From Verrucomicrobiota bacterium (GTDB lineage: Bacteria > Verrucomicrobiota > Verrucomicrobiia > Limisphaerales > JADLHS01): a stretch of DNA of 64,000 nucleotides. This document shows positions 9,096 through 18,731 of this stretch, piece by piece. The number at the start of each line of letters is the position of its first letter. Position 1 is the first letter of the stretch. The notes beneath the pieces were generated by a model. That model ran no database searches and was not told the DNA's origin. It was given only the letters and a program-made list of their open reading frames with translations. The translations under genes were made by a program, and so were the position numbers. The DNA is taken from positions 188,777-252,776 of the forward strand of contig JAKQDQ010000042.1 in assembly GCA_029573725.1 (NCBI GenBank), written 5' to 3'.

Positions 9096-9413
9096 CAAAA
9101 CGACATCGCCAGCATCGGGGAATTTTCCGTCCGGGTCAAGTCGGGCCGCCTGCGTCTCCGGGCCGGCCGGCACTGTCCCACCCACTGACGCGGGCGGCCT
9201 GCCGGGATGGTCGGGAGGCGCTGACTATTGATCCCGGGCGGCCTGTGGCCGGGGAATCCGTCCCGCCGCGCATCGCGTGGTGGCGCTCCATGCGCCGGCG
9301 CGGACGCTCCGCCAGCCGGGGGCGCAGACCCGGGTTGTTCGGCCTGGCGCTTGACGCATTCGTCATGCGTGTCCCGTCTCCCGGCGACTGAGCCCGCCGC
9401 CGTCACGGCGATT
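9096..9413. other. intergenic, 318 bp, no gene seen
   Basis: This GC-rich stretch lies between the tmRNA 5' end and the doxX stop. Open frames here are short and lack start signals or recognisable content. The tmRNA promoter should lie just above 9095, but no convincing -35/-10 pair was identified. Confidence 0.5.
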
Positions 9414-9869
9414 TCAATTGCTTTGCTTCGCCCGGGTCGGTTTGCCGAAAAGCAGCGCGTCCGCCGAAAACCGGCCGGGCCCCGCCGCCAGCAATGCCAC
9501 AAAGCCGGCCAAATAAATGAAGGCCAGCTCGCCGCTGGACGGTCCGCTCAAGACCGCCTTGTGTACCAGGGCAAAGGCCACGGTCATATTCAGAACCAGA
9601 CAAAGGGCCGCAAACCGCCCCACCAAACCCACCGCCAGCAGCGCCGCACAGAAAAATTCACCGAAGACCGCCAGGGCCAGACTCGTGGTGCTGCCGAGGC
9701 CGAATAGGTTCAGGAAATTCTCCGACATGCTGCTGAAATTGGTGAGTTTGCCCAGGCCGTGATTAAACAACAGCGTCAAACCCAGCCACAAGCGCAACAG
9801 CAGCAAGGCGAGCGAGGTCGTGGGGGAAGTCATTCCCGGCGCGAAGAAACGTTGTAACATTGACCGCAT
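9414..9869 (-). CDS. DoxX family membrane protein
   Basis: 151 residues with four predicted membrane helices: about residues 18-38 (S-L-A-L-L-L-L-R-L-W-L-G), 60-80, 84-102 and 112-130. The pattern L-R-L-W-L-G-L-T-L-L-F-N-H-G-L-G-K-L is typical of DoxX/DoxD-like proteins. Members are quinone-interacting or redox-stress membrane proteins of mostly unknown role. The start could also be the ATG at codon 13 (9833). It stands alone. Confidence 0.8.
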   Translation of the reverse strand: MRSMLQRFFAPGMTSPTTSLALLLLRLWLGLTLLFNHGLGKLTNFSSMSENFLNLFGLGSTTSLALAVFGEFFCAALLAVGLVGRFAALCLVLNMTVAFALVHKAVLSGPSSGELAFIYLAGFVALLAAGPGRFSADALLFGKPTRAKQSN

Positions 9870-10282
9870 AATTTCCGGAGGAGCTTAGGCAAATCAACCG
9901 TGAACGCCAGCAAATAATCCGGGACAAAAAAAGTTCCGGCCACTGGCCGTGCCTGCCGTCTTCCCCCGGTCCGGTCGCCCGTCCGGTTTCCCGGCATCGC
10001 CGGGGTGTGAGGTCGGGCCGCTCCTTCCAGTTTCATCAGATCCGGGACGAGCTGTTTGTGGTCGTACCAGCCGATACCATCGGGCTGCCGGTGGGAAGAT
10101 GGATGCAGGCAGTTTGGCGGGCGCCATCGGAGCGGACGGTGCCGGCTTGGAGCATGGAGGGCTCTCGCGGGGCGGTTGCCGGCGTGCGCGCCGGGACTTT
10201 AGAGCGGACGCAACTCAATAAAGGCTGAGTCCGAACAGAGAAATGCTGTGCTTGTTCGTGAGGCAGGAATACATAAAGCGCT
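9870..10282. other. intergenic, 413 bp, no gene seen
   Basis: This region is upstream of doxX and downstream of the glycerol facilitator gene, both on the minus strand. Frames present are base-composition artefacts. No terminator with a U tract was found. Confidence 0.5.
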
Positions 10283-11032
10283 CTAAACGGCGGGAATAAC
10301 GAGGCGATATGCCAGCGCGGCCAGCACCCCTCCGGCCAGCGGCGCGATGACCGGCACCCAGGCGTAGCCCCAATCACTACCGCGTTTGCCCGGCACCGGC
10401 AGGATGGCGTGCGCCAGTCGCGGACCGAGATCGCGTGCCGGATTGATGGCGTAGCCCGTGGTGCCGCCCAACGACAAGCCGATGGCGAATACCAGCAGCG
10501 CCACCGGCACGGCCCCCAAGGTGCCCAACCCAATCAAAACCTCGTCGGGTGTGGACGGCAGTTTGGCTTTCGCGCCGACCATCAGAAAAACCGGAAAGAC
10601 CAGCATGAACGTGCCGACCAGCTCGCAAAAGAACGCCTGGGGAAGATTGCGGATGTTCGGCGCAGTGCAAAAGCAGGCGAGCTTGGCGTTTGGATCGTCC
10701 GAAGCTTTGAAGTGTTCGCGATAAAAGCCATAGACCAGCATTCCGCCCACCACGCCACCGAGCAGTTGCGCCAGCAGATAGCCGGGCACCTCGACCCAGG
10801 CAAACTTTTCCGCCAGCGCCATGGCCACGGTGATGGCCGGATTCAGATGAGCGCCGCTGAATTCCTGGGCGCAAAAGACGCCGACGAACACGGCCAGACC
10901 CCAGCCGGCGGTGATGACGATCCAGCCGCCGTTGAAGCCCTTGGTGCGCGCCAGCAGGACATTGGCCACCACGCCGTTGCCGAAGGCGACCAGCAACAAG
11001 GTGCCAATAAATTCCGCCAAAAGAGAGTTCAT
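10283..11032 (-). CDS. glpF: glycerol facilitator (aquaglyceroporin)
   Basis: 249 residues with six helices and two NPA half-loops: H-L-N-P-A-I-T (about residues 62-68) and I-N-P-A-R-D-L-G-P-R (about 200-209). The Asp after the second N-P-A-R is characteristic of glycerol-conducting members rather than strict water channels. It passes glycerol across the inner membrane. It follows glpK by 67 bp on the same strand, so uptake and phosphorylation are likely co-transcribed. No glycerol-3-phosphate dehydrogenase or regulator is nearby. Confidence 0.92.
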   Translation of the reverse strand: MNSLLAEFIGTLLLVAFGNGVVANVLLARTKGFNGGWIVITAGWGLAVFVGVFCAQEFSGAHLNPAITVAMALAEKFAWVEVPGYLLAQLLGGVVGGMLVYGFYREHFKASDDPNAKLACFCTAPNIRNLPQAFFCELVGTFMLVFPVFLMVGAKAKLPSTPDEVLIGLGTLGAVPVALLVFAIGLSLGGTTGYAINPARDLGPRLAHAILPVPGKRGSDWGYAWVPVIAPLAGGVLAALAYRLVIPAV

Positions 11033-11099
11033 AACAATTTTGAGTCCGGGTTGGTTGGGGGGAGGGTTAGAGGATGATCAACTGGTGTCACGCGCCGGC

Positions 11100-12620
11100 T
11101 CACTGGCGACCGGCCGGCTTGACGCTCGAATGTTCCTCCCAGTCGCGGGCGCGGTTCAAGGCCTCGGCCCAGCGTTGTCGCCGGTGAACCGCGTCCGCAC
11201 GCGACATTTGGGGTGCAAAGGTGCGGTCCATCTGCCAGGCACGTTGGATTTCGTCGCGGTTCTTCCAAAACCCGACGGCCAGTCCCGCCAGGTACGCGGC
11301 CCCGAGCGCGGTGGTTTCAATGACCCGGGGGCGCACCACGGGCACCTGCAAAATGTCCGCCTGAAACTGCAGCAGCAGGTTGTTGGCCGACGCGCCGCCA
11401 TCCACGCGCAGTTCGTTCACGGCAATCCCCGAATCCTGGGTGATCGCCTCCAGCACATCCGCCACTTGGAACGCAATGCCTTCCAGGGCGGCGCGCGCCA
11501 GATGCCCGGCGGTCGTGCCGCGGGTCAGACCGGTGAGGGTGCCACGCGCGTATTGATCCCAGTGCGGCGCCCCCAGTCCGGCGAACGCGGGCACGAGATA
11601 GATCCCGCCACTGTCCGGCACGCTCGCCGCCAGCGATTCAATCTCCTGGGCGGACCGGATGAGGCCCAGGCCATCCCGCAGCCATTGCACCACCGCGCCG
11701 CCGATGAAGACGCTGCCTTCCAGCGCAAACTCCGTGCTCCCGCCGAGCCGCCAGGCCACCGTGGTGAGCAACTGGTTCTGCGAAGGCCGGGGTTCGGAGC
11801 CAATGTTCATCAACAAGAAACAACCCGTCCCGTACGTGTTCTTGGCCATCCCGCGCGTGAAACAGTTTTGCCCAAACAGTGCCGCCTGTTGATCTCCGGC
11901 GATGCCCGCTATCGGCAGGGGCGAACCGAAGAGCGTCGCCGCCGTTTCACCGTAGATTTCGCCCGACGACCGCACTTCCGGCAGCACCTCACGCGGAATG
12001 TTCAGGAGTTGCAGCAGCTCCTCATCCCACGTCCCCGTGGTCAAATTGAACAGCAGGGTGCGGGAGGCGTTGCTGGCGTCGGTGGCATGCACGGCGCCCC
12101 CGGTGAGCTGCCAGAGCAGCCAGGAATCCACCGTGCCGAAGGCCAGTTCGCCGCGCTGAGCCCGCGCGCGCGCGCCGGGAAACTGATCGAGCAGCCAGCG
12201 CAATTTGCTGCCAGAAAAATAGGCGTCCGGCACCAGCCCGGTTTTTTGTTGAATCAACCCGGTGTGTCCGGCGCGCTTGAGTTCGTCGCAAAACGCGGCG
12301 GTGCGCCGGTCCTGCCAGACGATGGCGGGATGTACGGGGGCGCCGGTCTTCCGGTCCCATAGCACGGTGGTTTCGCGTTGATTGGTGATGCCGATGGCGG
12401 CAATGTCGCCGGACTTCAACCCCGCCTCCGCCAGGGCGCGGCGGGCGGTGGCCAGTTGCGTCTCCCAGATTTGCTGTGGATCATGTTCCACCCAGCCCGC
12501 CCGCGGGAACGACTGGGACAACTCCTGTTGCGCCACAGCGCGAATGGCGCCGGTGTGATCAAAGACGATGGCGCGCGAACTGGTCGTGCCCTGGTCCAGA
12601 GCGAGGATGGCGGATTTCAT
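11100..12620 (-). CDS. glpK: glycerol kinase
   Basis: 506 residues, the usual length. FGGY kinase with the N-terminal phosphate motif [10 protein letters not shown] at about residues 7-16, G-W-V-E-H-D-P near 44-50, and the C-terminal FGGY motif region with [14 protein letters not shown]. It converts glycerol to sn-glycerol 3-phosphate using ATP. It is the first gene of a two-gene unit with the facilitator. Confidence 0.95.
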   Translation of the reverse strand: MKSAILALDQGTTSSRAIVFDHTGAIRAVAQQELSQSFPRAGWVEHDPQQIWETQLATARRALAEAGLKSGDIAAIGITNQRETTVLWDRKTGAPVHPAIVWQDRRTAAFCDELKRAGHTGLIQQKTGLVPDAYFSGSKLRWLLDQFPGARARAQRGELAFGTVDSWLLWQLTGGAVHATDASNASRTLLFNLTTGTWDEELLQLLNIPREVLPEVRSSGEIYGETAATLFGSPLPIAGIAGDQQAALFGQNCFTRGMAKNTYGTGCFLLMNIGSEPRPSQNQLLTTVAWRLGGSTEFALEGSVFIGGAVVQWLRDGLGLIRSAQEIESLAASVPDSGGIYLVPAFAGLGAPHWDQYARGTLTGLTRGTTAGHLARAALEGIAFQVADVLEAITQDSGIAVNELRVDGGASANNLLLQFQADILQVPVVRPRVIETTALGAAYLAGLAVGFWKNRDEIQRAWQMDRTFAPQMSRADAVHRRQRWAEALNRARDWEEHSSVKPAGRQ

Positions 12621-13043
12621 AGTGGTGGTGGCAAACGCAACATCGCCAGCAGGGTGTAATCTTGCGGCGGCGCAGCGTCAAGTACGGCCTGACCGCCCCG
12701 TTCGTCCGCGGGGCACGGCACACGGCTGGGGAGGACGGCCAGCAGCGGCCTGGAGGTTTCCCGATTCGTTCCCTGCCAGGCTACGAAACGGGAACTGCCG
12801 CAGTGGTCAACCTTTTGGAGGCGGTGTCCGCCCGACGTCGCCACGGGCGGCAGTTTTGCCCGGAGCGAAGGCATGCCCGGCTGCCCAAGTTTCTCTGTCT
12901 TCTCTGTCCCGCGATTTGCGGAGGCCGGACGCAAGGCATTCAAACCAGGGTCACCACGCCTTCCCGCCGCACTATTGTATTGCCAAACGGCAGGTATCAG
13001 GCGATAGACTATCCTGAATTATTATCGTCAGAATTGATCGCCT
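12621..13043. other. divergent intergenic region, 423 bp
   Basis: This lies between glpK (minus) and the exported metallophosphoesterase gene (plus). The last 80 bp are AT-richer and probably hold the promoter of the plus-strand gene, but no confident boxes were assigned. No protein-coding content was recognised. Confidence 0.5.
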
Positions 13044-16000
13044 ATGAACTTGCATCGTCTCTACATATTGCTCGTCCACGCGCTGATCCTCGGCGGGGGC
13101 ACTCACGCTTACGGCGCGGTGACCGGCCAATGGGACTTCAATTCCAGCAATCTGACCGCCACGGTCGGCACGGCGCTGGCTTATCGGGGGGACACGGCTG
13201 GCGCGACGGCGTTCACCACCCAGACCATTGCAGGGGACACCGCAGTGGTCATGGCGTTTCCGGCGACGACGCCGGCGCAAGGCTACGTCATGACACATGG
13301 CATCGCGCCCAGCGGCGGCGCCAGCTACGTGAATCAGTACACGCTGATCATGGACGTGATGTATCCCGGCACCAGTTCCGGCCAATTTCGGGCGTTGCTG
13401 CAGACCAGCGCCGGCAATGGCGACGACGCGGATTTGTTTGTGGGCAGCAACAACGGCATCGGGATTTCCGCCGTTTATGACGGAGCGCTCCTTCCCAACA
13501 CCTGGCATCGCATCGCCTTCGTCTTTGACCTGACGCTCCCCAGCGGACAATTGCGCAAGTTCATTGATGGCAACCTGGTGGGCGTGCAAAACTTCACGGG
13601 CAGCCTGGATGGCCGGTGGGCGCTGGCCCCGACGGCCCTGCTGTTCACGGATGAGGACGGGGAAACCCGGCCAGGTTTCGTCAACAGCATTCAAATTCAC
13701 GATGTGGCGCTCCCCGACGCGTATCTGACAACCCTGGGCGGGGCGACGGCCGCCGGCATTCCCGCGCCCCCGCCTCCGCCCACTTATGCCCAGTATGACT
13801 TCAACGGCAATCTGAATTCAACCGTGGGCGGGAGCGCCCTGGGCACCGGGTACGCCGCCCCGGCGTCCAGCGCGGGGGTCGCGTTCACGACCCAGACGAT
13901 TGACGGTGCGTCCGCACAGGTTGCCTCGTTCACCCGCGGCACCCATTTTGTCGTGAACCACGGTCTGGGGGGCAATGGCGGCGGGAACCAGCTGAACCAG
14001 TACACGCTCATCTTGGACGTCATGTTCCCGAGCCGTCCCTCCGGCTGGGCGGTGCTCTACCAATCCAATCCCGCCAACTCCGACGATGGCGAGTGGTTCA
14101 TCAATTCCAGCCAGAGCCTCGGCATTTCGGCGAATTACGGCGGCTTCGTCGGCGACGGCACCTGGAACCGCCTGGCGGTGGTGGTGGACAATGTGGCCGG
14201 CACCTTGACCAGTTATGTCAACGGCACCCAGGTGCAGCAGAATGACGGGCTCGAACTGGACGGGCGTTGGGCGCTCGGCCCGACGTTTCTGTTGTTCGCC
14301 GACAACGATCAGGAAAATGCCGGTGGTTACATCAACAGCGTGCAGCTCCGCGCCGCCGCCATGCTGCCCGTGGAGGTTGCCGCGCTGGGCGCCGCCACTG
14401 CCGCGGGCATTCCCGCGCCGGTCGCTCCCGATTCGTTGCAGGTGGTGACCCCCAACGGCGGCGAAAATTTTCAAGCCGGCACCACCCAAGCCATTGCCTG
14501 GACGGTGAACCATCCCAGCGGCTGGGTGCGGGTGGATCTCTACCGGGGCGATACTTTCCACCAGACGCTGGGGCAGGTGGCGCTCAGCCAGAGCAATTTT
14601 CTGTGGGCCATTCACCCGATGTTGGGCGACACCAACAATTACCGCATCCGCCTCACCTCCGTGAACGTGCCCGCCCTGACGGACGCCTCGGACAGCGACT
14701 TTTCGGTTTATGGTTCGCTCGGTGAATTGAACCCGCTTTTCGGGCAGCCGTTGCAAACCAATGGCGATTTCGAGCAACTCGACGTCGGCTGGCAAACCCT
14801 CGCCGGCAATCCCCTGTATCTCACCAGCAGCGGCGGCAAAGGCGCGCCCCACGGCGGCACCCGCTTTTTCCACGGCGGCAACAACGCCTCCGGCAGCAAC
14901 ACGGTCATTCGTCAGGATATTGATCTCATCGCCAAGGGCTTTACTCCTGCCGATCTCGACACCGGCACGGCGCTGGATGCGGAAGTCTGGTTGCGCACGC
15001 CGCAGAATCCCGGCGCCTTCGACGATCAAGTATCCTGCCGGATTGGTTTTCTCGATGCCGCCGATCAGGAGATTTCCGCCGTGCGCTCCATGATTGCCGG
15101 CAACAACGCCTGGCAACTGCGCCCGTTGTCCGGCCTGCTGCCGGCCGGCGCGCGCAAGCTCCGGGTGGAAATCCTCGCCGATCACCGGCGCGATGCGGAC
15201 AACGACGGCATGGCGGATGACGTGGTGGTGCGCCTGCAAAAACCCTGGCCGCTCTCGCCCTCGCCGCAAATCACCAAATTGCCCATGCTGCAGGATTATC
15301 GCACCAACGCCATGCGCCTGTTCTGGGAAACGGATGGCAACCTCACCCGGCATTACGTGGATTGGGGACGCTCCAACGTGAACGAAAACACCATCAGCCA
15401 GATTGAAACGGTGCAGATCGACGCCACGCATTTCATCCATCGGGCCACGATCCGCGAACTGGAAACCGAGCAGCACTACGTCTATCGCGTGCGCAGCGGC
15501 ACGACCGCGTCCTCCAACTATTGGTTCCGCACCGCGCCGCATCGCGACACTCCGTTTGCGGTGGCCTGGTGGGCCGACAGCCAGAACGGCCCGGGAGTGC
15601 TGCATCAATTGATCCCCAGCATGATCACCAATCAGGTGGACTGGATGGGCGTCTCGGGCGACCTCGCCAGCAGCGGCAACTCGCTCCACGACTGGAAGGC
15701 GTATTGGTTCGATGCACTGGAATTTGACAATATCGCGCAAACCCGCCCGGTCCTGTTCTCGCGCGGGAATCACGACGCGGAATACGCCTACAGCTATGCC
15801 TACAGCGTGCTGCCCGGCAACGGCGCCTGGTACGCCTTTGATTACGGCAACTCCCGCTTCATCTTTTTGAACTCGGAGGCCTCCACGACGGCTTCGCCCG
15901 AACAATACGCCTGGCTGGTCAATGAATTGTCCCGCCCCGAAACCCAGCGCGCCGCCTTCCGCGTGGTCAGCTTCCATCGCCTGCCCTACGCCAATCTCTG

Positions 16001-16523
16001 GAACGGCGGCGGGTACACGGGCGAGACCTGGGTGCGCAACGACTGGGTGCCGCTCTTCCGCCAATACCATGTGGACATGGTCATCAACGGCCACTCGCAC
16101 AATTACAACCGCGGCATCACCAATGGCGTCACCTATACCGTCGTTGGCGGCGGCGGCGGTTATCTCGACACCGAGCGCGTCGCGTTCTGGCCGCTCTTCA
16201 CCGAGGAATTTTCACTGTTTCACTACGCATTGATGCAAATCAATGGCCGCACCATGACCTGGACCGCGCACGGATTGACCGACGAAATTCTTGACGCCAC
16301 CACGTTGCCGAGCCGTGTTCCCGAACTGGCGTTGGAACGGGACAACGAACTGGTCGGGGCCGGCAAACCGGGTGAAACCTACGTGATCGAAAGCTCGACG
16401 GATCTGCACACTTGGACCGCCTGGCGCACCAATGCCCTGTCCGCCACCGGCTCCGGACGATGGACCAACATCATTTCGTTGGACTCCGGCTTCCGGGCTT
16501 ATCGCGCGCGCACCAGCAATTGA
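13044..16523 (+). CDS. exported LamG-LamG-metallophosphoesterase
   Basis: 1159 residues with an N-terminal signal peptide (to about residue 25). Two tandem concanavalin/LamG-like repeats occupy about 27-245 and 250-455; both share F-T-T-Q-T-I, Q-Y-T-L-I, D-G-R-W-A-L and end in A-T-A-A-G-I-P-A-P. An Ig/GBS-like segment (P-N-G-G-E-N-F) and a jelly-roll-like part follow. A purple-acid-phosphatase-like catalytic domain spans about 830-1075 with W-W-A-D-S-Q, V-S-G-D-L-A, R-G-N-H-D, S-F-H-R-L and N-G-H-S-H-N-Y-N-R-G, which supply the metal ligands. The C-terminus has I-E-S-S-T-D-L-H-T-W, a module also found on the 24-26 kb protein. It likely hydrolyses phosphoesters outside the inner membrane; the LamG repeats may bind glycans. 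Confidence 0.85.
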   Translation: MNLHRLYILLVHALILGGGTHAYGAVTGQWDFNSSNLTATVGTALAYRGDTAGATAFTTQTIAGDTAVVMAFPATTPAQGYVMTHGIAPSGGASYVNQYTLIMDVMYPGTSSGQFRALLQTSAGNGDDADLFVGSNNGIGISAVYDGALLPNTWHRIAFVFDLTLPSGQLRKFIDGNLVGVQNFTGSLDGRWALAPTALLFTDEDGETRPGFVNSIQIHDVALPDAYLTTLGGATAAGIPAPPPPPTYAQYDFNGNLNSTVGGSALGTGYAAPASSAGVAFTTQTIDGASAQVASFTRGTHFVVNHGLGGNGGGNQLNQYTLILDVMFPSRPSGWAVLYQSNPANSDDGEWFINSSQSLGISANYGGFVGDGTWNRLAVVVDNVAGTLTSYVNGTQVQQNDGLELDGRWALGPTFLLFADNDQENAGGYINSVQLRAAAMLPVEVAALGAATAAGIPAPVAPDSLQVVTPNGGENFQAGTTQAIAWTVNHPSGWVRVDLYRGDTFHQTLGQVALSQSNFLWAIHPMLGDTNNYRIRLTSVNVPALTDASDSDFSVYGSLGELNPLFGQPLQTNGDFEQLDVGWQTLAGNPLYLTSSGGKGAPHGGTRFFHGGNNASGSNTVIRQDIDLIAKGFTPADLDTGTALDAEVWLRTPQNPGAFDDQVSCRIGFLDAADQEISAVRSMIAGNNAWQLRPLSGLLPAGARKLRVEILADHRRDADNDGMADDVVVRLQKPWPLSPSPQITKLPMLQDYRTNAMRLFWETDGNLTRHYVDWGRSNVNENTISQIETVQIDATHFIHRATIRELETEQHYVYRVRSGTTASSNYWFRTAPHRDTPFAVAWWADSQNGPGVLHQLIPSMITNQVDWMGVSGDLASSGNSLHDWKAYWFDALEFDNIAQTRPVLFSRGNHDAEYAYSYAYSVLPGNGAWYAFDYGNSRFIFLNSEASTTASPEQYAWLVNELSRPETQRAAFRVVSFHRLPYANLWNGGGYTGETWVRNDWVPLFRQYHVDMVINGHSHNYNRGITNGVTYTVVGGGGGYLDTERVAFWPLFTEEFSLFHYALMQINGRTMTWTAHGLTDEILDATTLPSRVPELALERDNELVGAGKPGETYVIESSTDLHTWTAWRTNALSATGSGRWTNIISLDSGFRAYRARTSN

Positions 16524-16897
16524 AGTCGCCCTCGACCGGAGGCGGCATCGCCCCGCGCAGCTCGGATGTGGGCGCCGCCTGGCCCCCGCGATGAACTCCG
16601 CGTTCACCACCCGCCCGCGCCCGACTTCCCAGATGCCGCCGTGTCCCAGACGGTGTCTGGGACACGCCGGGATGCGGTCGGCAGGGTGGACGTTTCAAAC
16701 GGGAACACGCTCTGACATTGTCCGGGGAAATCGAAGGCCGTCGCCCGGACCCCGTCGGCAGGCGCGCGGGTGAATGCTTGCGCCGGTACTGAGCTGCCGC
16801 AGGCTGGCATTGCAGGGCATCAGCCTCCAATCGGGGCAACTCCGCCGGGGAGAACGGAGAAAATCCGTCTTGTGAAAAAGGCGGGTTTGCGGGCGGA
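16524..16897. other. intergenic, 374 bp, with one strong hairpin
   Basis: This separates the convergent metallophosphoesterase gene and tRNA-Phe. The only clear structure is the palindrome at 16640-16666, described separately. No gene was recognised. Confidence 0.5.
16640..16666. repeat. perfect 12-bp palindromic hairpin (terminator or REP-like)
   Basis: GTGTCCCAGAC (16641-16651), loop GGT, GTCTGGGACAC (16655-16665), plus an outer C-G pair. The stem is perfect and symmetric with no U tract on either strand. It lies between two convergent genes, so it could be a bidirectional, Rho-assisted end or a copy of a dispersed repeat. No second copy was noticed in this window. Confidence 0.6.
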
Positions 16898-16973
<76 letters not shown>

Positions 16974-17078
16974 GCTCAAGGAGCGCCCATTGAACTTTGT
17001 CGTCCGGCAATTGGCAAGAAATTGTTCGGGTTTTTTCGTGACACCACGGTAAACTTCAATAACATTTCCGCCCTCGAC

Positions 17079-17153
17079 GACCCTATGGTCTAGCGGTTAG
17101 GACACCTCCCTTTCACGGAGGTAGCCCGGGTTCGAGTCCCGGTAGGGTCGCCA
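17079..17153 (+). tRNA. tRNA-Glu (TTC)
   Basis: 75 nt including encoded CCA (17151-17153). Acceptor GACCCTA pairs with TAGGGTC, discriminator G. The anticodon stem CCTCC/GGAGG holds loop CTTTCAC with anticodon TTC at 17112-17114. The T arm is CCGGG-TTCGAGT-CCCGG. Confidence 0.97.
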
Positions 17154-17203
17154 TCGCTGCCCCGCCATCACGCGGCAGGCGAGAGGGCCGGGGAAGTGGC
17201 GGT

Positions 17204-18577
17204 TCAGCTCAGAAACTCCCGCGGATCGGTGACGACGCCGGTGATGGCGCTCGCCGCCACGGTGGCCGGGCTGGCCAGAAACACCTTCGATTCCTTGTTG
17301 CCCATGCGGCCGGGGAAGTTCCGGTTGGTGGTGCTGATGCAGTTGACGCCTGCCTTGTTGATGCGGCCGAAGGTGTCCACCGGTCCGCCCAGGCACGCGG
17401 CGCACCCGGCATTTTCCGTCATGCGCACTCCGGCGTTGGTCAGGATCTGCCAGATGGTTTCGTTGCCCCAGCGGGTCATTTGCAATTCATCCACGATCTG
17501 CGGTGTGGCCGGCACGCCAAAGGTGTCAATCTTGACCTTGTGCCCGCGCAGCACCCGGGCGAATTCCACGAAGTCGCTCGTCTTGCCACCCGTGCAGGAG
17601 CCGACATAGGCGCGGTCGAGCTTCAGGTGATTCATCTCGCGGGCGGTTTTGCGCTGGCCCGGATCCGGGTGGCACGCCACCAGCGGTTCGAGTTTTGACA
17701 AATCCACCACCAGCTCGTAGATGAACTTCTGGTCGCGATCCAGCGTCACCGGTTCGTAACGGGATTCCGTGCCGTTGAGCTTCACGCGCGCATCCACGTA
17801 TTCCGCCGTGCGCGCATCGAACGGAAAGATCCCGTTCTTGCCGCCGGCTTCAATCGCCATGTTGGCCATCGTCATGCGGTCGTCCATGGACAGCGAGGCG
17901 ACGCCGGGCCCGTCGAATTGCATGGCCCGATAGGTGGCGCCATCGAAGCCAATTTCGCCGATGCAATGCAGGATCAGGTCCTTGGCCATCACGCCCGGCT
18001 GCAGCTTGCCCTCGAGCTGGAAATGCATCGTCTCGGGCACCTTGAGCAGCAATTTGCCCGTGCCCATTACAAACCCGGCGTCGGTGTTGCCAATGCCGGT
18101 GGCAAACTCGTTGAAGGCTCCGGCCATGCAGGTGTGCGAATCGGTGCCAAACAGCACTTCACCCGGGCGGGTGTGCCCCTTGGCCGGCAGCGCGGCGTGG
18201 CAGACGCCGGCGTAGTTTACGCCATACTGGCGTTTCTGCTCGCCCTTGGACGCGTCAAAATGCCAGGTGCCGTGCGGATCATCAATGACATCATAGAAAT
18301 AGGGCAGCCCCTGTTCATTGGCGAATTCCCGCAGAATGTCCACGTTGCGGTTCGATCGCTTGTCCGTTGTGAAAATGTAGTGGTCCGGGATGATGACCAC
18401 GCGGTTTTTGTCCCAGACCCTGGCGTCCTGGCCAAATTCGCGCTTGAACACGCCAATGGTCCCCGGTCCGCACACATCGTGCGTCATCAACACATGGGCT
18501 TTCACCCAAACATTGTCCCCCGCTTGCACAGAGGCTTTGCCGGCGGCGCGCGCCAGCAGTTTTTCTGTCAACGTCAT
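17204..18577 (-). CDS. leuC: 3-isopropylmalate dehydratase large subunit family (LeuC/homoaconitase type)
   Basis: 457 residues from the ATG at 18575-18577 (M-T-L-T-E-K-L-L-A-R-A-A-G); the much longer in-frame ORF to 19024 overlaps the divergent gene and was rejected. Aconitase-fold landmarks are V-D-H-like I-I-P-D-H-Y, F-G-T-D-S-H-T, G-S-C-T-G-G-K and C-A-A-C-L-G-G-P; the last two supply the [4Fe-4S] cysteines. It isomerises isopropylmalate (or a homologous acid) when paired with the small LeuD subunit. No leuD is adjacent, which is unusual for leucine operons; the small subunit must be elsewhere, or the substrate may differ. Confidence 0.85.
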   Translation of the reverse strand: MTLTEKLLARAAGKASVQAGDNVWVKAHVLMTHDVCGPGTIGVFKREFGQDARVWDKNRVVIIPDHYIFTTDKRSNRNVDILREFANEQGLPYFYDVIDDPHGTWHFDASKGEQKRQYGVNYAGVCHAALPAKGHTRPGEVLFGTDSHTCMAGAFNEFATGIGNTDAGFVMGTGKLLLKVPETMHFQLEGKLQPGVMAKDLILHCIGEIGFDGATYRAMQFDGPGVASLSMDDRMTMANMAIEAGGKNGIFPFDARTAEYVDARVKLNGTESRYEPVTLDRDQKFIYELVVDLSKLEPLVACHPDPGQRKTAREMNHLKLDRAYVGSCTGGKTSDFVEFARVLRGHKVKIDTFGVPATPQIVDELQMTRWGNETIWQILTNAGVRMTENAGCAACLGGPVDTFGRINKAGVNCISTTNRNFPGRMGNKESKVFLASPATVAASAITGVVTDPREFLS

Positions 18578-18731
18578 AACCCGGCCAGCGTAGGGGATTC
18601 CCTGCCGGACTTCAACCCGGAAGCCCGGGGCGCAGTTTCCGCTACGGCGGTCTCGCGGCGGTCTCGCGGCTTGTGTCCGGTCGTCTGCTCGGTCATCATC
18701 GGACAACCGGACCACCTGGAAGCCTGATTTT

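Noticed and set aside
13818-16100. 760-codon open frame on the minus strand
   Set aside because: It is antisense to the exported metallophosphoesterase and shows no recognisable motif.
17154-17203. Possible tRNA cluster continuation after tRNA-Glu
   Set aside because: No further cloverleaf could be folded before the leuC stop.
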